In this document: positions 1-11,465 of the stretch, piece after piece
How the letters are laid out: the number at the start of each line of letters is the position of its first letter
How positions within the stretch are numbered: the stretch's first letter is position 1
Origin: Chara braunii
Lineage: Eukaryota > Streptophyta > Charophyceae > Charales > Characeae
Assembly (NCBI GenBank): GCA_003427395.1
Contig: BFEA01000058.1
Coordinates: 3,713,839 to 3,766,748 of the forward strand
Length of the DNA stretch: 52,910 bases
Reading direction: 5' to 3'
Notes under the pieces: generated by a model
What the model saw: the letters and a program-made list of their open reading frames with translations, nothing else
What the model was told of the DNA's origin: nothing
The model's database searches: none
Translations under genes and position numbers: made by a program

Positions 1-280
1 GTGAACAGTGAGATGTTTGGGCGCTGAAGTCGCCATAGCCATTTGAGAGTGAACTCGTATCTGAAGCCATATCTCTGAGTTTTGAGTGGGCGCTTGTCGC
101 CAGTGTGCTGCGTTACTGTTTACATGTGTGAAAAGTGTGTTTGAAAACGAATCTGATTGCAATAGGTTAGCCCCTTCCGCAAGAGAGCCTCTCAGCATGC
201 CTGTCCTTGTATTGGATCCCTGCCTGGGTTAAAGCGCGTGCCACGGCATGCTCACACATGCTCACAATATGCAAAAAAAC

Positions 281-282
<2 letters not shown>

Positions 283-322
<40 letters not shown>

Positions 323-353
323 TGTACACACACACACACACACACACACACTT

Positions 354-401
<48 letters not shown>
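283..401. repeat. (CA)n microsatellite, interrupted
   Basis: About 119 bases of CA repeats are broken twice by the same hexamer-like interruption CTTGTA. The regular interruption suggests expansion of a compound unit. Frames through it give only Thr-His or Cys-Val runs. Confidence 0.97.
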
Positions 402-404
<3 letters not shown>

Positions 405-1597
405 TGTTTGAGGAGGGCCACTGCACACACATCCATCGAGTGAACATGACATTTCCTGAGACGTTCCCACTGGGACATCGAGCCCTGACACTGGCGGAAT
501 GCTTTTCTTGGCTTGTTCTTGGAGTGAAAAATCCTAGCACATCTCTCGTCCCTTGGACACAAAATTGTAGCACACCCCTTCTCTTGTGCCATGCCATGAG
601 TGTGAGGCCCTGCTGACCCGATGCGAAAGCCTCAAGGGGCGGTGGAGTAATTCCCACTTGCATCCAAAAAGGAATGAATGAACAAGTCTCCCTTCATCCA
701 CCGAACCAAACAACAAGTCAGCATCTATCATGCCACTGTATAAGCGGAAGACTATTTACACCACCACTGCATTTCCCAGCTATGTCGTTCCAACATGGCA
801 GTTAACATGCCGCATCCTTTGGGATTCGGCCTATGAAAAGGAAAAAGCTGGCGGAAAAAAACTCGATATCAAGCCCATGCCTGTTCAGCAAACTTGGTGC
901 ACGACAGAAATCGACATTGGGAAAAGAGGCTCGGACACACTGGTGGTTAGGAAAATCAAAAGGACATCTTTTTCCTGTCAAAAACATTATGTTACGAATG
1001 CGGTCCATATGGCTGCCATCACCGGGCCCAACCCCCACAACGCCTCAGTAAATCCACAGGCGGGCCAAATCCAGCATCGGGAAATTGAGGATCAGAAGTA
1101 GTGGTGGTTTCAGCACCAAGGTGCATACCAAGCACAGTCCACCTGTGAGCCTCACCAATGCCGTCTTCGCATAGCATAAGAACATGCATTCACCCCACCA
1201 TTGGGCATTCACAAACACAACAGGCCACAGTGAAACCCCTCGGCACCAGACGCGGTACTGCCGAAAGCATGCCGGCCCCTACTCCATCTGCTCCTTAATG
1301 GATACAGCTCACCAGAATCCCGGTAACACAATCTCGGCCTGATGACAGATTCTTGGTTCGCAACAGCTGTTAATACAGAAGCACCAGTACCTACAAGAGT
1401 ACCACAAACACAAAACAGCTGGACTCCATAACACGTCAGAACACGAGCCATGACAATTGACGCCAGAAGTCCTCCAGGAAAAATGACCCTGTGTCCCGAT
1501 CGATCCATGTTCGCTCCGAAAAGCCTATAGCTCACAGCAATCTCCCTTGCGGTGTGACCTCTCAGAGACCAGCTACCCATACACGACGCCACATAGG

Positions 1598-1711
1598 AAT
1601 GTGAAACCAGGCCTGTGCCACAAAACCATCTCGAAGACCAGGAATGCGATCATGCTCTCTCAAAACCCTCTCGAAGACCAGAATGTGAAACCAGGCCTGT
1701 GCCACAAAACC
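1598..1711. repeat. short tandem duplication, period 84
   Basis: The 30-base segment 1598-1627 recurs at 1682-1711. Between them the phrase TCTCGAAGACCAG also occurs twice, so the whole block is a decayed tandem duplication with nested shorter copies. Confidence 0.85.
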
Positions 1712-2045
1712 CATAGGAAACTTGCCCTCGGCAAACACTCTCCATGCCTCTTTGTGAGGATTCCATGGCAAGAAAGCAGGGTAATCACCTATAGATCTTC
1801 AACAAGATCAGAGAGAGAGAGAGAGTACCAAACAACTATCGCCATGAACGGAAGGTGCCCACGTATTTATTTGTGACAACAAACTCGAGCGCCTTCAGTC
1901 GAGTAAACGTCTCGAATGCACGGATCCAACTGAATTTGGCTCCGGCTTTGCAACCATGCAAGCCCTGAAAGTTCACACGACACTCGCCAAGCACAGTTTG
2001 AACACAAGTGTCAGCCAGCAATGGCAGTCGAGCCCCAGCACACTC

Positions 2046-2050
<5 letters not shown>

Positions 2051-2121
<71 letters not shown>

Positions 2122-2122
2122 N

Positions 2123-2195
<73 letters not shown>
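2051..2195. repeat. (CT)n microsatellite with one N
   Basis: About 145 bases of uninterrupted CT repeats, with an N at 2122. The true length is probably unresolved because the N sits inside the repeat and marks a contig join or ambiguous base. Confidence 0.97.
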
Positions 2196-2197
<2 letters not shown>

Positions 2198-2364
2198 CCT
2201 ATCCTCTCTAAATGCACTTGGCGCTCACTCTCTACCAACTGCTCTCTCCCCTACCTCACTGGACGCTAGCTATGGAGCACTGTGCCACGTAATTCCGCCA
2301 GTTTGCCCGGCCAGTCTCTCGAACATGCCAATTAACAAGTGAAGCTCCCAGGCACCGTAGCATC

Positions 2365-3166
2365 TTAAACCACCCCTATACCCGCCTTTAGAAAGGCCGG
2401 CGACCGGTCGGCCGTTTTTTCGAACAGGCACGTGGCCTACCAGTAGGTCAGTGTGGGGCCTGGCCTTGGTCCCAGAATGGCAAAAAATGGAAATATGCTG
2501 AAGCGTCCTGGCGGTTATTTGGCGGCCAAATTTTTCCTGGAAATATCAGGACTCGATCTACGGACCCTCAAATGTTTAGAATTTTCTGTGTGTTCTTCTG
2601 AGCACGAAAAATCACCAAAGTTGCCGTACTTCTTCTGTTCGCTGACACATATGGTAGAGCGGCAAAAATGAAAGTGAGCCGAATCAGCGCGGCGATTATT
2701 TCACGGGCAAAATGACTTTTTTTTTGCCTGATATTTGTCGTAGAAAGTTCATCTACGGACCCTTGAATTTTTAGAAATTTCTGCGAATTCTTCCAGGCAC
2801 GAAAAAAAAAGTTGCTGCACTTCTTCTGCAAGTCACACATGGTAGAGTGGCGAAAATGTAAATGCGCCGGATCGATGCGGCGATTATTTCACGGGCAAAG
2901 TGACTTTTTAAAATTCTTTTGATATTTTTTCCTGGAAAGATCACAACCTAATCTATGGACCCTCAAATTTTTAGAATTTTCCATAAATTGTTCTGAGCAC
3001 GTTTTAGAATTTTCTGTGAATTCTTCTGAGCACGAAAAATCGCCAAAGTCGCCGCTCTGAAGTTGCGGGACTAGGCCCGCTGGTTGGCAAAGGTCGCCCC
3101 CCCGAAAAACCTGCCCGAACTCACAGGGAGGGCACTTTCCAGGAGGCGGGTAGAGGGGTGGTTCAA
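2365..3166 (+). mobile_element. ~0.8 kb non-autonomous TIR element (family A), copy 1
   Basis: The ends are inverted repeats: TTAAACCACCCCTATACCCG at the left and, read on the other strand, TTGAACCACCCCTCTACCCG at the right. Between them three loosely repeated units of roughly 190 bases share the phrases CTACGGACCCT, TTCTTCTGAGCACG and GCGGCGATTATTTCACGGGC. There is no coding capacity. An inverted relative begins at 39994. The left end carries TTAA and the right TCAA, the place where other small elements in this window show TTAA. I infer a non-autonomous DNA transposon; the superfamily is uncertain. Confidence 0.7.
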
Positions 3167-4311
3167 GTGGCATCTGACAATCGCTGTTCGCTCCCAACCG
3201 GCAACAAACCCCCAAGGCCTGCTGGCTGCAAATTGCATCGGTTCTGAAAGTTGCCTCGAACGTTCCCTAGACGCTGCTGCTGCTAAATTCGGACTGGGAC
3301 GGGACTTTTTCTGTCGGGAACCGAGTTACGACTTACTAACAACTCACGGGACCTGAATCCGCATTTCGGTGGTTGGGCCTGCTGGTTCATCTATAGAACA
3401 TGGGATTGGGACCGTGGGTCTTCTGGGACCAGGACACAGGAGTTGACTGACACATGAAATCCTTTCATAGAAACCAAACAAGGCTAAGTAGAAACCAAGA
3501 GAGCTCATCCAGAAATGTGAGTTATGAAGAAACCACCAGTTCAATTGCACCTAATCCTCCACATAGTAGATGGCATCAGAACAAGGTACAATGCAACTCA
3601 CTCCTGTGCGGTCGAGCGGACTACTTACTACCGTGTGGTTGAGCAGGTGGTGCTCGCATCTTTGCCCGCTCTGCATGCACTCACACAAAGTAAAATAGCA
3701 GACGCTCCTCTACAAAAGGAGGGAAAGAACAACAGGAGCCCACAACCACCCAGAAGCCCTAAAGACCTTTATGCGGGACACCTTACTCTCTTAAAGCACC
3801 TCGACCCATGCCATGATGCCGAGTCTGGAGATTTCAGGCCACAAACAGCAAATGATAAATGATGCACACAGCACGTTCCCACTGCGCTCTGAGTCCATCT
3901 ACACCTATCTCTGGCTGCGAACAGCGACCCACCGACCTGTGCGCAAGACCATGCAAAACACAGGCAGATGACAGATGAAAAAAGGAAAACAGAAGAGAAA
4001 CAGAAGAACAGACGGGGGGACCACAATAAGCACGTACACCTCGAGCGGCTTCTACAGGCCACAGCCGAGCCATTCATGTCCAGTCTGTGGGCATGAACAT
4101 CACTATGGACAGTACAGTGTTGCTCGTACCGTACACTGTTCACAGCCCAACCACCTACAAATCCCCCATAAGTCTCCACAGCATACCAATCTCAAATCTG
4201 TCCTTAATACATTCCATCTAAAACATAAACCTCGAAAGTGGCACCTAAAAGCAAACTGTAGACGCATTTCCATTCGCAAATACGTGCGTGTTTTGTTATG
4301 TTCGCGGAGGT
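3167..4311. other. unassigned non-coding DNA
   Basis: Short open frames on both strands lack known motifs, and I recognise no repeat or RNA here. The stretch ends at the left LTR of the first retrotransposon. Confidence 0.5.
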
Positions 4312-5398
4312 TGCAATAACTCACCTCAAATCTGTATCAGTCGAGACGTAGGTCGTCACTTTTGGTCAAAGGTCTGCAACAGGGGTCAAAAGTCAAGCCC
4401 TAAGGCCCGGTAACGCCTGGACGAAGGCCTGATGCCAAGGGGTACCAGGGCAAGGTTGAAACCAGCCTCCAGAGGCCCTTTGTGCAAAGTTGACCCTGGG
4501 AAAGTCAACGGTCAACCCCAGCTTGGGAATCCAGGCCCTGAAGTCAAAGTCCACCCACTGGACAGCCGCGACCGTGGTTCGGATGCACATCATTGGTTGT
4601 CCGCAGGTATCTTGAAGAATCCGCTCCAAGTGGGACACATGAGGAATCTGCAACTGTATGACATCCAGGCCATTGGCTGTGGAGAGATCTGGGCGGTAGC
4701 ACCCAGGCGACCAGAGGCTGGTCAATTTGAGTCAAACTATAAGTTGACCCAGCCCCTCCTGTTGTGCATTCAGTCTTGTTCGTTTCGCTTGATGCTGGGT
4801 TGACGCTAGTGCAACGACGCGAGGCTGCAGAAGCCTTATGCTGGCGCCATCTTCTGTGTGCGGGCGCCAGCCTTGAGGGCATTATGCTGATGTGGCCGTA
4901 GCCACATCGATTCCGACATTGATGGACTGCGGGCAACGAGGAGGATCTGGAATGTGAGATTGGTTCAATTGTTGAGGGGAAACTTACCTGGACAAACCTG
5001 TGTCGACACATGTGCTTTGCTGATCGTCTCCAGGAGGAAAATCTGCGCCATCCTCCCTGACCGCTGCTGACATGGCTGGAGGATGGGTGCCCTGCTGTGA
5101 CCTGCTTGTTATCTGAGATTGTCAGGGAGGAACCGATTGCTGATGTGGCGAGTTGGGGAGTAATGCCCGAAGAGGAAGTGGGCTAGCGAGGGTTTCTCTG
5201 CTTTGTTGATGTTTCTCTCTCTCCTCCTCTAAGTCACTTCCCCCTCTCTCCTCGTTCTCTACTCTGAGTTCGATATATTGGGATACCGCATGTAGGACGA
5301 GTATGGTCATACGAACGGTTTTGGAGACATTGATACTGCGCTGTGACAGACTTGTATTTCGACATACGCGAGCTTCTCATCTGACTGGGTTCATTGCA
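4312..5398 (+). repeat. E1 left LTR
   Basis: Aligns end to end with 12053-13141, starting TGCAATAACTCA and ending TTCATTGCA. It ends three bases before a degenerate primer-binding site. Differences from the right LTR are frequent substitutions and a few small indels. Confidence 0.9.
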
Positions 5399-5401
5399 AG
5401 T

Positions 5402-5413
5402 TCGTATCGGAGC
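5402..5413 (+). other. E1 degenerate primer-binding site
   Basis: TCGTATCGGAGC resembles TGGTATCAGAGC, the complement of the initiator tRNA-Met 3' end used by many plant retroelements, with two mismatches. It lies three bases after the left LTR, where a PBS is expected. The mutations fit the age of the element. Confidence 0.7.
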
Positions 5414-5569
5414 GTTGTCTTCCTTACCTCACTATCTGCTGATCATGGTATCGCGCGTGCGTGCTTGTCTTGATAACGTGAGCCGGACTTGACATCGCAT
5501 GTTGGTTCTGGTTTCGGCGCACTGGTCTTGGAATCGCGCACCGGTCTTTGATCCGCGCGATCAAGATTA

Positions 5570-5570
<1 letters not shown>

Positions 5571-5609
<39 letters not shown>
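5571..5609. repeat. (GAT)n microsatellite in the E1 leader
   Basis: About thirteen GAT triplets lie within the 5' leader of E1. On the minus strand they would read as a serine run; no gene is implied. Confidence 0.95.
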
Positions 5610-5680
5610 GCGTGGACCTGATGCGTGGCAGGTCTGATAGCGCTGTTGGGCATCCTCGACCGGAGGTGCTTCTTGTTGAC

Positions 5681-5810
5681 GTGTCGCACTGCCTACGTGG
5701 AAGCGTGCATAGGTGCTGATGTGTCACACCGCCTACGTGGAAGTGCGCATAGGTGCTGATGTGTTGCACTGCCTACGTGGAAGCCCGCATAGGTGCTGAC
5801 GTGGCACCTA
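5681..5810. repeat. 40-bp minisatellite in the E1 leader, three units
   Basis: The unit GCCTACGTGGAAG...GCATAGGTGCTGA starts at 5691, 5731 and 5771. Units differ at a few bases. It lies between the PBS and the gag-like frame. Confidence 0.9.
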
Positions 5811-6608
5811 CCTGGGGAACGGCGAGGTATATTGGCTGACGTGGCATTCGAAGTGTCGCAACAGGCAGCGAGGGAGAACAGCTAACACTTGTTTGTTGAT
5901 GTGTTGCTGATTGATTGATTGTACGTACCTGTCTTGGGCTGTCTTGTGGATGGTTGCAAACTCACCATTGTTGTGCTTGTCCTGATCTCACTGGCTGTGG
6001 CTGCAGAACCTGCACAGATCTTAGGAAGACATCATCAGGTAGGGAATCAGCAGATAACAGATACAGAAAATAGTGAAAATCCCAATCCTTGTAATTATTA
6101 TTTCTTTATTTCTTGCAGTGGAACTGGAAATTCGTTTATAGTGAGGCCGTGGAATTTGCAGCTGTCTCTATAAGTTTATTGTGCGGCATTCTCACTAAGA
6201 AAGATGGCTTACGTATGGAATTGCTTGCGTGCATCCATCTTGACAAGATTCATCCCTCTATTTGTTTTTCCCATGTCCGTCACCTTCTTCGCTGATCAAG
6301 AGCACGAGGTGATCAGAACCTGTGGACAGATAGAAGACAGACGGCAATAAATGCTGGGCCGCCTTCACCAACTGCTCGTCGGACTGCACGACACTGGTCC
6401 AGAAGCTGAACAGCACGTACGCAGCCAGTTCGACCTGCGAGCCGAAGAGGACGAACTGTCCCAGGCTGAGACTGCTGTTCAGATGCTGGAGCGGGCGAGT
6501 GCAGCAGATTATTGATCGTGGATGAACGAGTCTTGATCACTTTGTCGCCAAGCAGTTCGCGAAGATAGCTAGTCAAGAAGTTAAAGGAGGAGGGAAAGGG
6601 AGAACTGA

Positions 6609-7232
6609 GTGAAAAGAAGGAAGAACCATGACAAAATCAAGCAATTGCAATTTGCATTGGAAGCTGAAATAGAGAAAAAGGAAGCCTACCAGAGACAGAG
6701 GAAAGAAAAAGAGCAGCAGGCAAGAAAAGTGGAAGAAATAAAACAGAAAATTAATGTAGTGGATTCGGAAACTAATTTGGCATCTGTATTGCAGAATAGG
6801 ATGGCGTACCTTGCACACCTAGAAATCAAACTTGATCATGTGACCACAGAACTCCAGACGGTGACCAGACTAGTAAAAGGAAAGAACAAGGTGGTGCAAG
6901 AAGAAGTTAAAGAAGAAGTTAAAGAAGAAGAAAAAGAGGAAAAGAAAGAACCTTTGGGAAAATTGATGAAGGACGCCATCAAATTCTGTGACCCCAAAGA
7001 ACCCGAACCTTCTAAAAAAGAACCCTCAAAGAAAGGAGGGAAAAGCTGAAAAGGAAAGAAAAGGTAAAAATGAAATTGCCATTTACCTACAACAGAAAAA
7101 AGGGAGAACATCTGTTGCTGTGGATAGCCGAGATCCAGACTTACTGTAGGACCAGTCCAGTGGTTGAGGATAGCCAAGTAGCCTTCTCCACTTCTTATCT
7201 GAGGCCAATGGAGCTGGCTTTGAGGACATAGG
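6609..7232 (+). pseudogene. E1 gag-like remnant
   Basis: A 146-codon frame (6609-7049) is highly charged and predicted coiled coil: a Lys/Glu/Gln-rich N-terminal half, then Lys-Glu repeats near residues 98-120 and a Pro/Lys/Ser end. After its stop, a second frame from about 7071 to 7232 begins MKLPFTYNRKKGEHLLLWI and resembles the start of a Ty3-type capsid domain (a 'G.....L..W' pattern). The capsid continues downstream only as broken pieces. In an intact element Gag would build the cytoplasmic particle that packages the RNA. The assignment rests mainly on position upstream of protease and RT; the coiled-coil part alone could not be assigned. The start at 6609 is the first ATG of the open stretch, not proven. 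Confidence 0.6.
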
Positions 7233-8077
7233 TGAGTGGGCCAAAACAATGGCCCCCCATGAATTTCTCCTAAAAATCAAGGAGAAATTCTTGGACAAAC
7301 GACCGATAAGGCTTTGCATGACCTCACCACCATTGGGCAGAATCGTTGGTCTAGTGTCGAGACTCTGTCGTGTGAAGTGGACCGTTTTTTGTAGGTACCT
7401 GGACTGAACCTACAAGACAACCAGGTCCTGTACATCTACTCACGTGCACTGCCAAAACCCATGCGTGGACAGCTTGTGGCCGAAGCCAAGTCTTGTAAGT
7501 ATTAACTATTTTCCGGGACCTCGCGCTCCAAGGGGAACAGATGACCACATAGGTGAAGGGAACATATGTGGCCGTTGCACGGGGTGGGCAAACGAGTGGG
7601 TATGGGAATGAGAAACGTGTTTTGTGGAGACAGAAACGACAAAATCACATGCTCATCCTTTTTATGATGAGACCGTGGGAAAATGGTCTGTCGAGGAAAC
7701 TAAGGGTGAGACCAGTGGTGGCGGTGAGTCAGGAAAGGGTGATGTCACCTCCATGGTGGCCAACAAGGGATGCACCAATAGGAATGGAGGATTTAAGAAG
7801 AGGTCACGCTCCTTCCCCGAACATTCTTGCAGTCTTCTGTCAGCCCTAGGAGAAAATGGGCTTGGCCCATAAAGAATGGCAGGAACGTTGAGGAACACAT
7901 CATCGCATGGTGTCCTCTAATCCGAAACCCAAAAGAGGGCAGCCAGTAGGAATAACATCTTCTCCTACTGAGTTGGTTTGGATAAAGGTAAGCATCAGAA
8001 ATCCCTTTCATCCCCCCCGTTCGCATGGCGGAGGATGACTTTTCTTCTGCCCATCACCCAGAACACCCTGAAAAGTT

Positions 8078-8404
8078 TTGTGTTTTGTCTCACTCGGTGA
8101 CTCCCTTGATGAACTTGGTTGTGAACTGATTGCCTTGCGCAGTTCATGGGCTAAGAAAGCGAAGAGTAAGGGTGAGTTAATGATTGCAGACATTGAAATT
8201 GAGGGAACACGAGTTGGTGCTTTGTTGGATCCTGGGTCTACGCGGTCCTACATCTCGGAGAAGGCAATTTTAAAGTTGCACTTAGGGATGCGAGTGCAGG
8301 ACCTACCTCGACCTATCACGTCTATGTTAGCCGATCAAAGTACCATAATTGTCTCTCAATATGTTGACAGTGTGAAAGTGTTATTTTTAGACAAAGGAAG
8401 GTAA
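8078..8404 (+). pseudogene. E1 aspartic protease remnant
   Basis: The frame reads IEIEGTRVGALLDPGSTRSY followed by ISEKAILKL, the flap and active-site pattern of retroviral-type aspartic proteases, which normally show D-S/T-G-A/S. Here the triad is D-P-G, so the catalytic loop is altered. A stop follows at 8402-8404, and the sequence to RT (8405-8730) continues the pattern only in shifted frames, for example a piece reading LPFDLIL. The enzyme would cut Gag-Pol into its parts. Dead copy. Confidence 0.8.
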
Positions 8405-8511
8405 GAGAATTATGCATGAGGTAACCTTCCTCGTTGAAAATAACCTACCTTTTGATTTGATTCTGGCATGGATTGGCACGAGGAAGTTGACGTAGAAGTA
8501 AGATTATCAAA

Positions 8512-9610
8512 TTGAAGGATGACAAATCCGAATTTAAATCAATCAAGTTATTTCACAAGTCTGGTTCTGACTCGTCACTGTCGTTTTGTTGCCCGAGTCG
8601 TCCTGCTTTCCGAAGCATGGTCACGAAAAAGTTGGTACAAGATGTAATGATGGTACTCGTCAAGTATGTGGGTAAGTGCTCTTTGTCCTATCCTCTTTCT
8701 ATCGAAAAACTACTTGATGAATAGAAGGACTTGCAGTTCGAACCGACGAGAGTAACTAAGTGTGCCATCAAGTACACCATTGAAATCATTCCCGGAAGTA
8801 GAATTCCCAAGGGACCCATTTACCGAATGTTTCCGAGGGGATTGGAAGAACTCGCGAAACAATTGCAAGAACTTACCGAGAAAGGATGGATTCCCTACAA
8901 CGCACATGTACTATTCGTGCCCCAAAAGGAAGGAGAACTTAGATTGTGTATTGACTATCGAGGATTGAATTCCGTAACCATAAAGAATGGGAAACCCCTT
9001 CCTCAAATTTACAACCTTCTTGATCAGTTGCAGGTTCAGCAAGATTGATCTAAAGTCTGCCTACCACCAGATGGAGGTGGCACCTAAGGATCAACACAAG
9101 ACGGCATTCCGGACTAGGTAAGAGCACCTTTCGGCCTAACTAACGCCCCAACAACCTTCCAACGGTCTATGAATGAACTATTTCGATAGTGGTTAGACCA
9201 TTTCATAGTTAAGTATCTCAACGATATCCTCGTCTATAGCAAGACTTTGGAGGATCATGAGAAACACCTGCGGATGCTTCTACAAAACCTAGGAGAAGGT
9301 AACTACAAAGTGAATCCTAAGAAGTCATAATTTGCTAAATATGAGTTACTTTATCTTTGACATAATAATAAATGAAGAAGGGCTAAGGCCATACGAAAAG
9401 AAGATTACAACAATTAAAGATTGACTCAAACCCAAAATAGTCACAAAGTTGCGATCCAATATAGGACTTGCTAGCTATTATAGGAAGTTCTTAAGAAACT
9501 TCTCCCTTATAGTTGCACCTATGAGACAATCACTAAAGAAAGAGAAACCTTGGCTATGAGACAAAGATTGTGAGTCGGCGTTCTAGAAACTAAAGTATGC
9601 TCAAACTCAT
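8512..9610 (+). pseudogene. E1 reverse transcriptase remnant
   Basis: From 8731 a frame carries the Ty3 RT N-terminal motifs: PKGPIYRM, then a helix of [17 protein letters not shown], then [20 protein letters not shown] and [12 protein letters not shown]. It is shifted near 9045 and continues as [11 protein letters not shown] in another frame. Further on the catalytic box reads KYLNDILVYS near 9209-9238, where the family has Y-L/V-D-D: the first catalytic Asp is Asn. Later pieces (GLASYYRKFLRNFS near 9462-9505) belong to the RT thumb/connection. Several stops break the domain. The enzyme would copy element RNA into DNA. Confidence 0.85.
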
Positions 9611-9619
9611 TACCCTGTC

Positions 9620-10135
9620 TTGAAAATTGTTGATCCATCTTTTCCTTTCATTGTCACGACTGACACTAGTCAATATGGGATTGGAGTTGTGCTACAACAA
9701 GACGATGGGAAAGGATATAAAATCGTCGAGTTCATGTCTAAATGTCTATCGTTATATAAGGTAGCTGACTCCACCTATGAAAGAGAATTGTATGCCTTAG
9801 TTGAAGTGTTGAACACCTGGAAGCACTACTTGCTCGGAAGGCTCTTCACGGTCTACTCCGATCACTCGACCCTAAAGTGGATCAAGACGCAACCTCGACC
9901 ATCCGACAAGTTGGTAAGATGGTTTGCATTCATCGACACCTTCGACTTTGAATTGAAAACCATAAGAAGGAAGTCTAATGTTGTCGCTGATGCCTTGTCC
10001 AAACATTCTGATTTCTTTGGTGCTATTGTTATCTACTTAGATATCGGGACTGAGTTGAAAGACAAGATTCAACAAGGGTACGCAAGGGATCCTATCTGGA
10101 GTCCTATCATCCAGACCCTTCAAGGAAATCCTTAA
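9620..10135 (+). pseudogene. E1 RNase H domain, open frame
   Basis: The longest intact piece of E1, 171 codons. It carries the Ty3 RNase H signature: TTDTSQYGIGVVLQQD (first Asp), STYERELYALVEVL (Glu), FTVYSDHSTLKW (Asp) and SNVVADALSKH (last Asp), so the four catalytic acids are all present. The enzyme removes RNA from the RNA/DNA hybrid. It is only a domain of a broken polyprotein and is cut off from RT by stops. The 3' end runs into the tether before integrase and terminates about 130 bases before the foreign insert. Confidence 0.88.
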
Positions 10136-10265
10136 CTCTTTCCTGATTACTGCATGTCTGATGGCATACTCTTCTTCATTGACCGAACCAAAGAAAAAAT
10201 ATGCATTCCACACAAAGAAAATATTAAAGCATCGCTATAGGCGAATGCCATGACACTGAAGGGCA

Positions 10266-10408
10266 GGGCCCAACTATCGGTCGCAGGGCTTTCCCGTTAA
10301 CGCGCCGCACCTTTAGAGCTTCGGGGTACCGGACCTCAATGGCTGAAGGCGCCAGCCAAAACAAATTTGAAACGGTACCCCCACGGTTCGGCGAAAATCG
10401 GCGCGCGG
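10266..10408. mobile_element. insert splitting the E1 integrase zinc-finger region
   Basis: Integrase reads ECHDTEG just before this segment and GHSKLDIDSW just after it, which in the family are nearly contiguous (HDxxxGHxG). The intervening GC-rich sequence is foreign. Its core TACCGGACCTCAATGGCTG then GGCGCCAGCC matches the small TTAA-flanked element at 51733-51918. The exact borders are not certain, and no clean target duplication is visible. Confidence 0.6.
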
Positions 10409-11187
10409 GGGCATTCCAAGCTCGACATCGATAGTTGGGCCAAGTATTGGTGGTTTAACAAGACGTTTGCTAATGTACGAGAATTATTTGAATGGCAAGG
10501 AATGAGAGAAGATGTACTAACCTATGTGAGAACTTGTCTTGTGTGTCAGAGAAATAAGGCGCCTCATGAGAATCCATGGGGATTGCTCATACCACTCCCT
10601 ATTCCGAATGGACCAGGTAAGTCTATTTCACTTGACTTTATGAGCCTCATAAAGAACCGGAATGGGAACAGTCAGGTGATGGTCATTGTTGATAAATTCT
10701 CTAAGTACGCCCATGTTAACTCCTTTACCATCTGAAGCTAGAACAAAACTCGTCATCCAAAAGTTCCAGATGTGATGGGTTTCCAAGTATGGATTCCCCA
10801 AAACCATTGTATTTGCGGGATGTACGGTTCACAGGTCAATAGTGGCAAAATTTAAAGGAACTCTATGGCACGAGGATGACCATGTCGTCAGGTAGACACC
10901 TTGAAATAAATGGCCAAACTGAGCAAATGATTTGTCCATGCCAACAACTTTTGCGGATATACGTTCGACCAGACCAAATTGATTGCGATGAGAACTTACC
11001 AAAAATCGCGAGTGCATATAACAACAATGTGCACACTGTTACGGGCAAGACACCCAATGCATTGCACAAAGGTTGGAAGCCGAGATGCCCTATAGACACT
11101 CTAACCAGGGAACATGTCCACAGGCTACCCACACATCCAAAGGCTACCCCCAAGCACAAAAAAAATTCGAATTTTGTACGAACCTAG
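10409..11187 (+). pseudogene. E1 integrase: zinc finger and catalytic core remnant
   Basis: After the insert, a frame shows the second half of the HHCC finger ending TCLVCQRNKA, then PLPIPNGPGKSISLDFMSLI (first catalytic Asp in LDF) and VMVIVDKFSKYAHV. A stop at 10733-10735 breaks it. The region containing the second catalytic Asp is degraded. From 10876 a frame contains HLEINGQTEQM, the family's DGQTE motif with the catalytic Glu, followed by ENLPKIASAYNNNVHTVTGK and the P.A...G pattern. Integrase would join the cDNA to the chromosome in the nucleus. Multiple stops and two insertions make it dead. Confidence 0.85.
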
Positions 11188-11234
11188 GCTACCAGCCGCG
11201 GCTGGCCAGCCCGTGCAAGGACAAGGGGAGGTCC

Positions 11235-11267
<33 letters not shown>

Positions 11268-11465
11268 NAAAAAAAAAAAAAAATCGAAAAAATACGAAAA
11301 AAAACTATGTTATGCAGAAAAATAAACTGAATAACTTTTGCGTCAGGGGCACATCGAAATTCTTTACCAAATTTAAAATAAAAAATAAAATTTAAAAATA
11401 ATTTATTATTTTTATTCTTTATGGCCCGGCCGGGCAAGTGACCCCGGGCCACTCTGGTAGAACAA
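11188..11465. mobile_element. A-rich insert in the E1 integrase C-terminal region
   Basis: The integrase frame stops making sense at about 11187 and resumes near 11466 (AKVEEKIRITQTQM). Between lie a GC-rich head, a poly-A tract of about 43 bases with an N at 11268, and AT-rich sequence ending in GGCCCGGCCGGGC. The arrangement 'poly-A, then TATGTTATGCAG' recurs around 35213-35272, which hints at a shared repeat. Family unknown. Confidence 0.5.
11239..11283. repeat. poly-A tract with N
   Basis: A homopolymer run interrupted by one N at 11268, so its length is not reliable. Confidence 0.95.

Larger units (their letters stand above)
1..2364. other. non-coding stretch with simple repeats
   Basis: I see no convincing gene here. 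Open frames over the first 600 bases are translations of a dinucleotide repeat. The rest shows scattered short frames without recognisable motifs, splice chains or codon bias. It holds the (CA)n tract, an 84-bp-spaced duplication and the (CT)n tract listed separately. Confidence 0.6.

Noticed and set aside
167-663. Several 120-140 codon frames on both strands
   Set aside because: All run through the CA repeat and consist of Cys-Val or Thr-His runs.
1956-2342. 128-codon and related frames
   Set aside because: Mostly Leu-Ser or Arg-Glu repeats from the CT tract, with an N inside.
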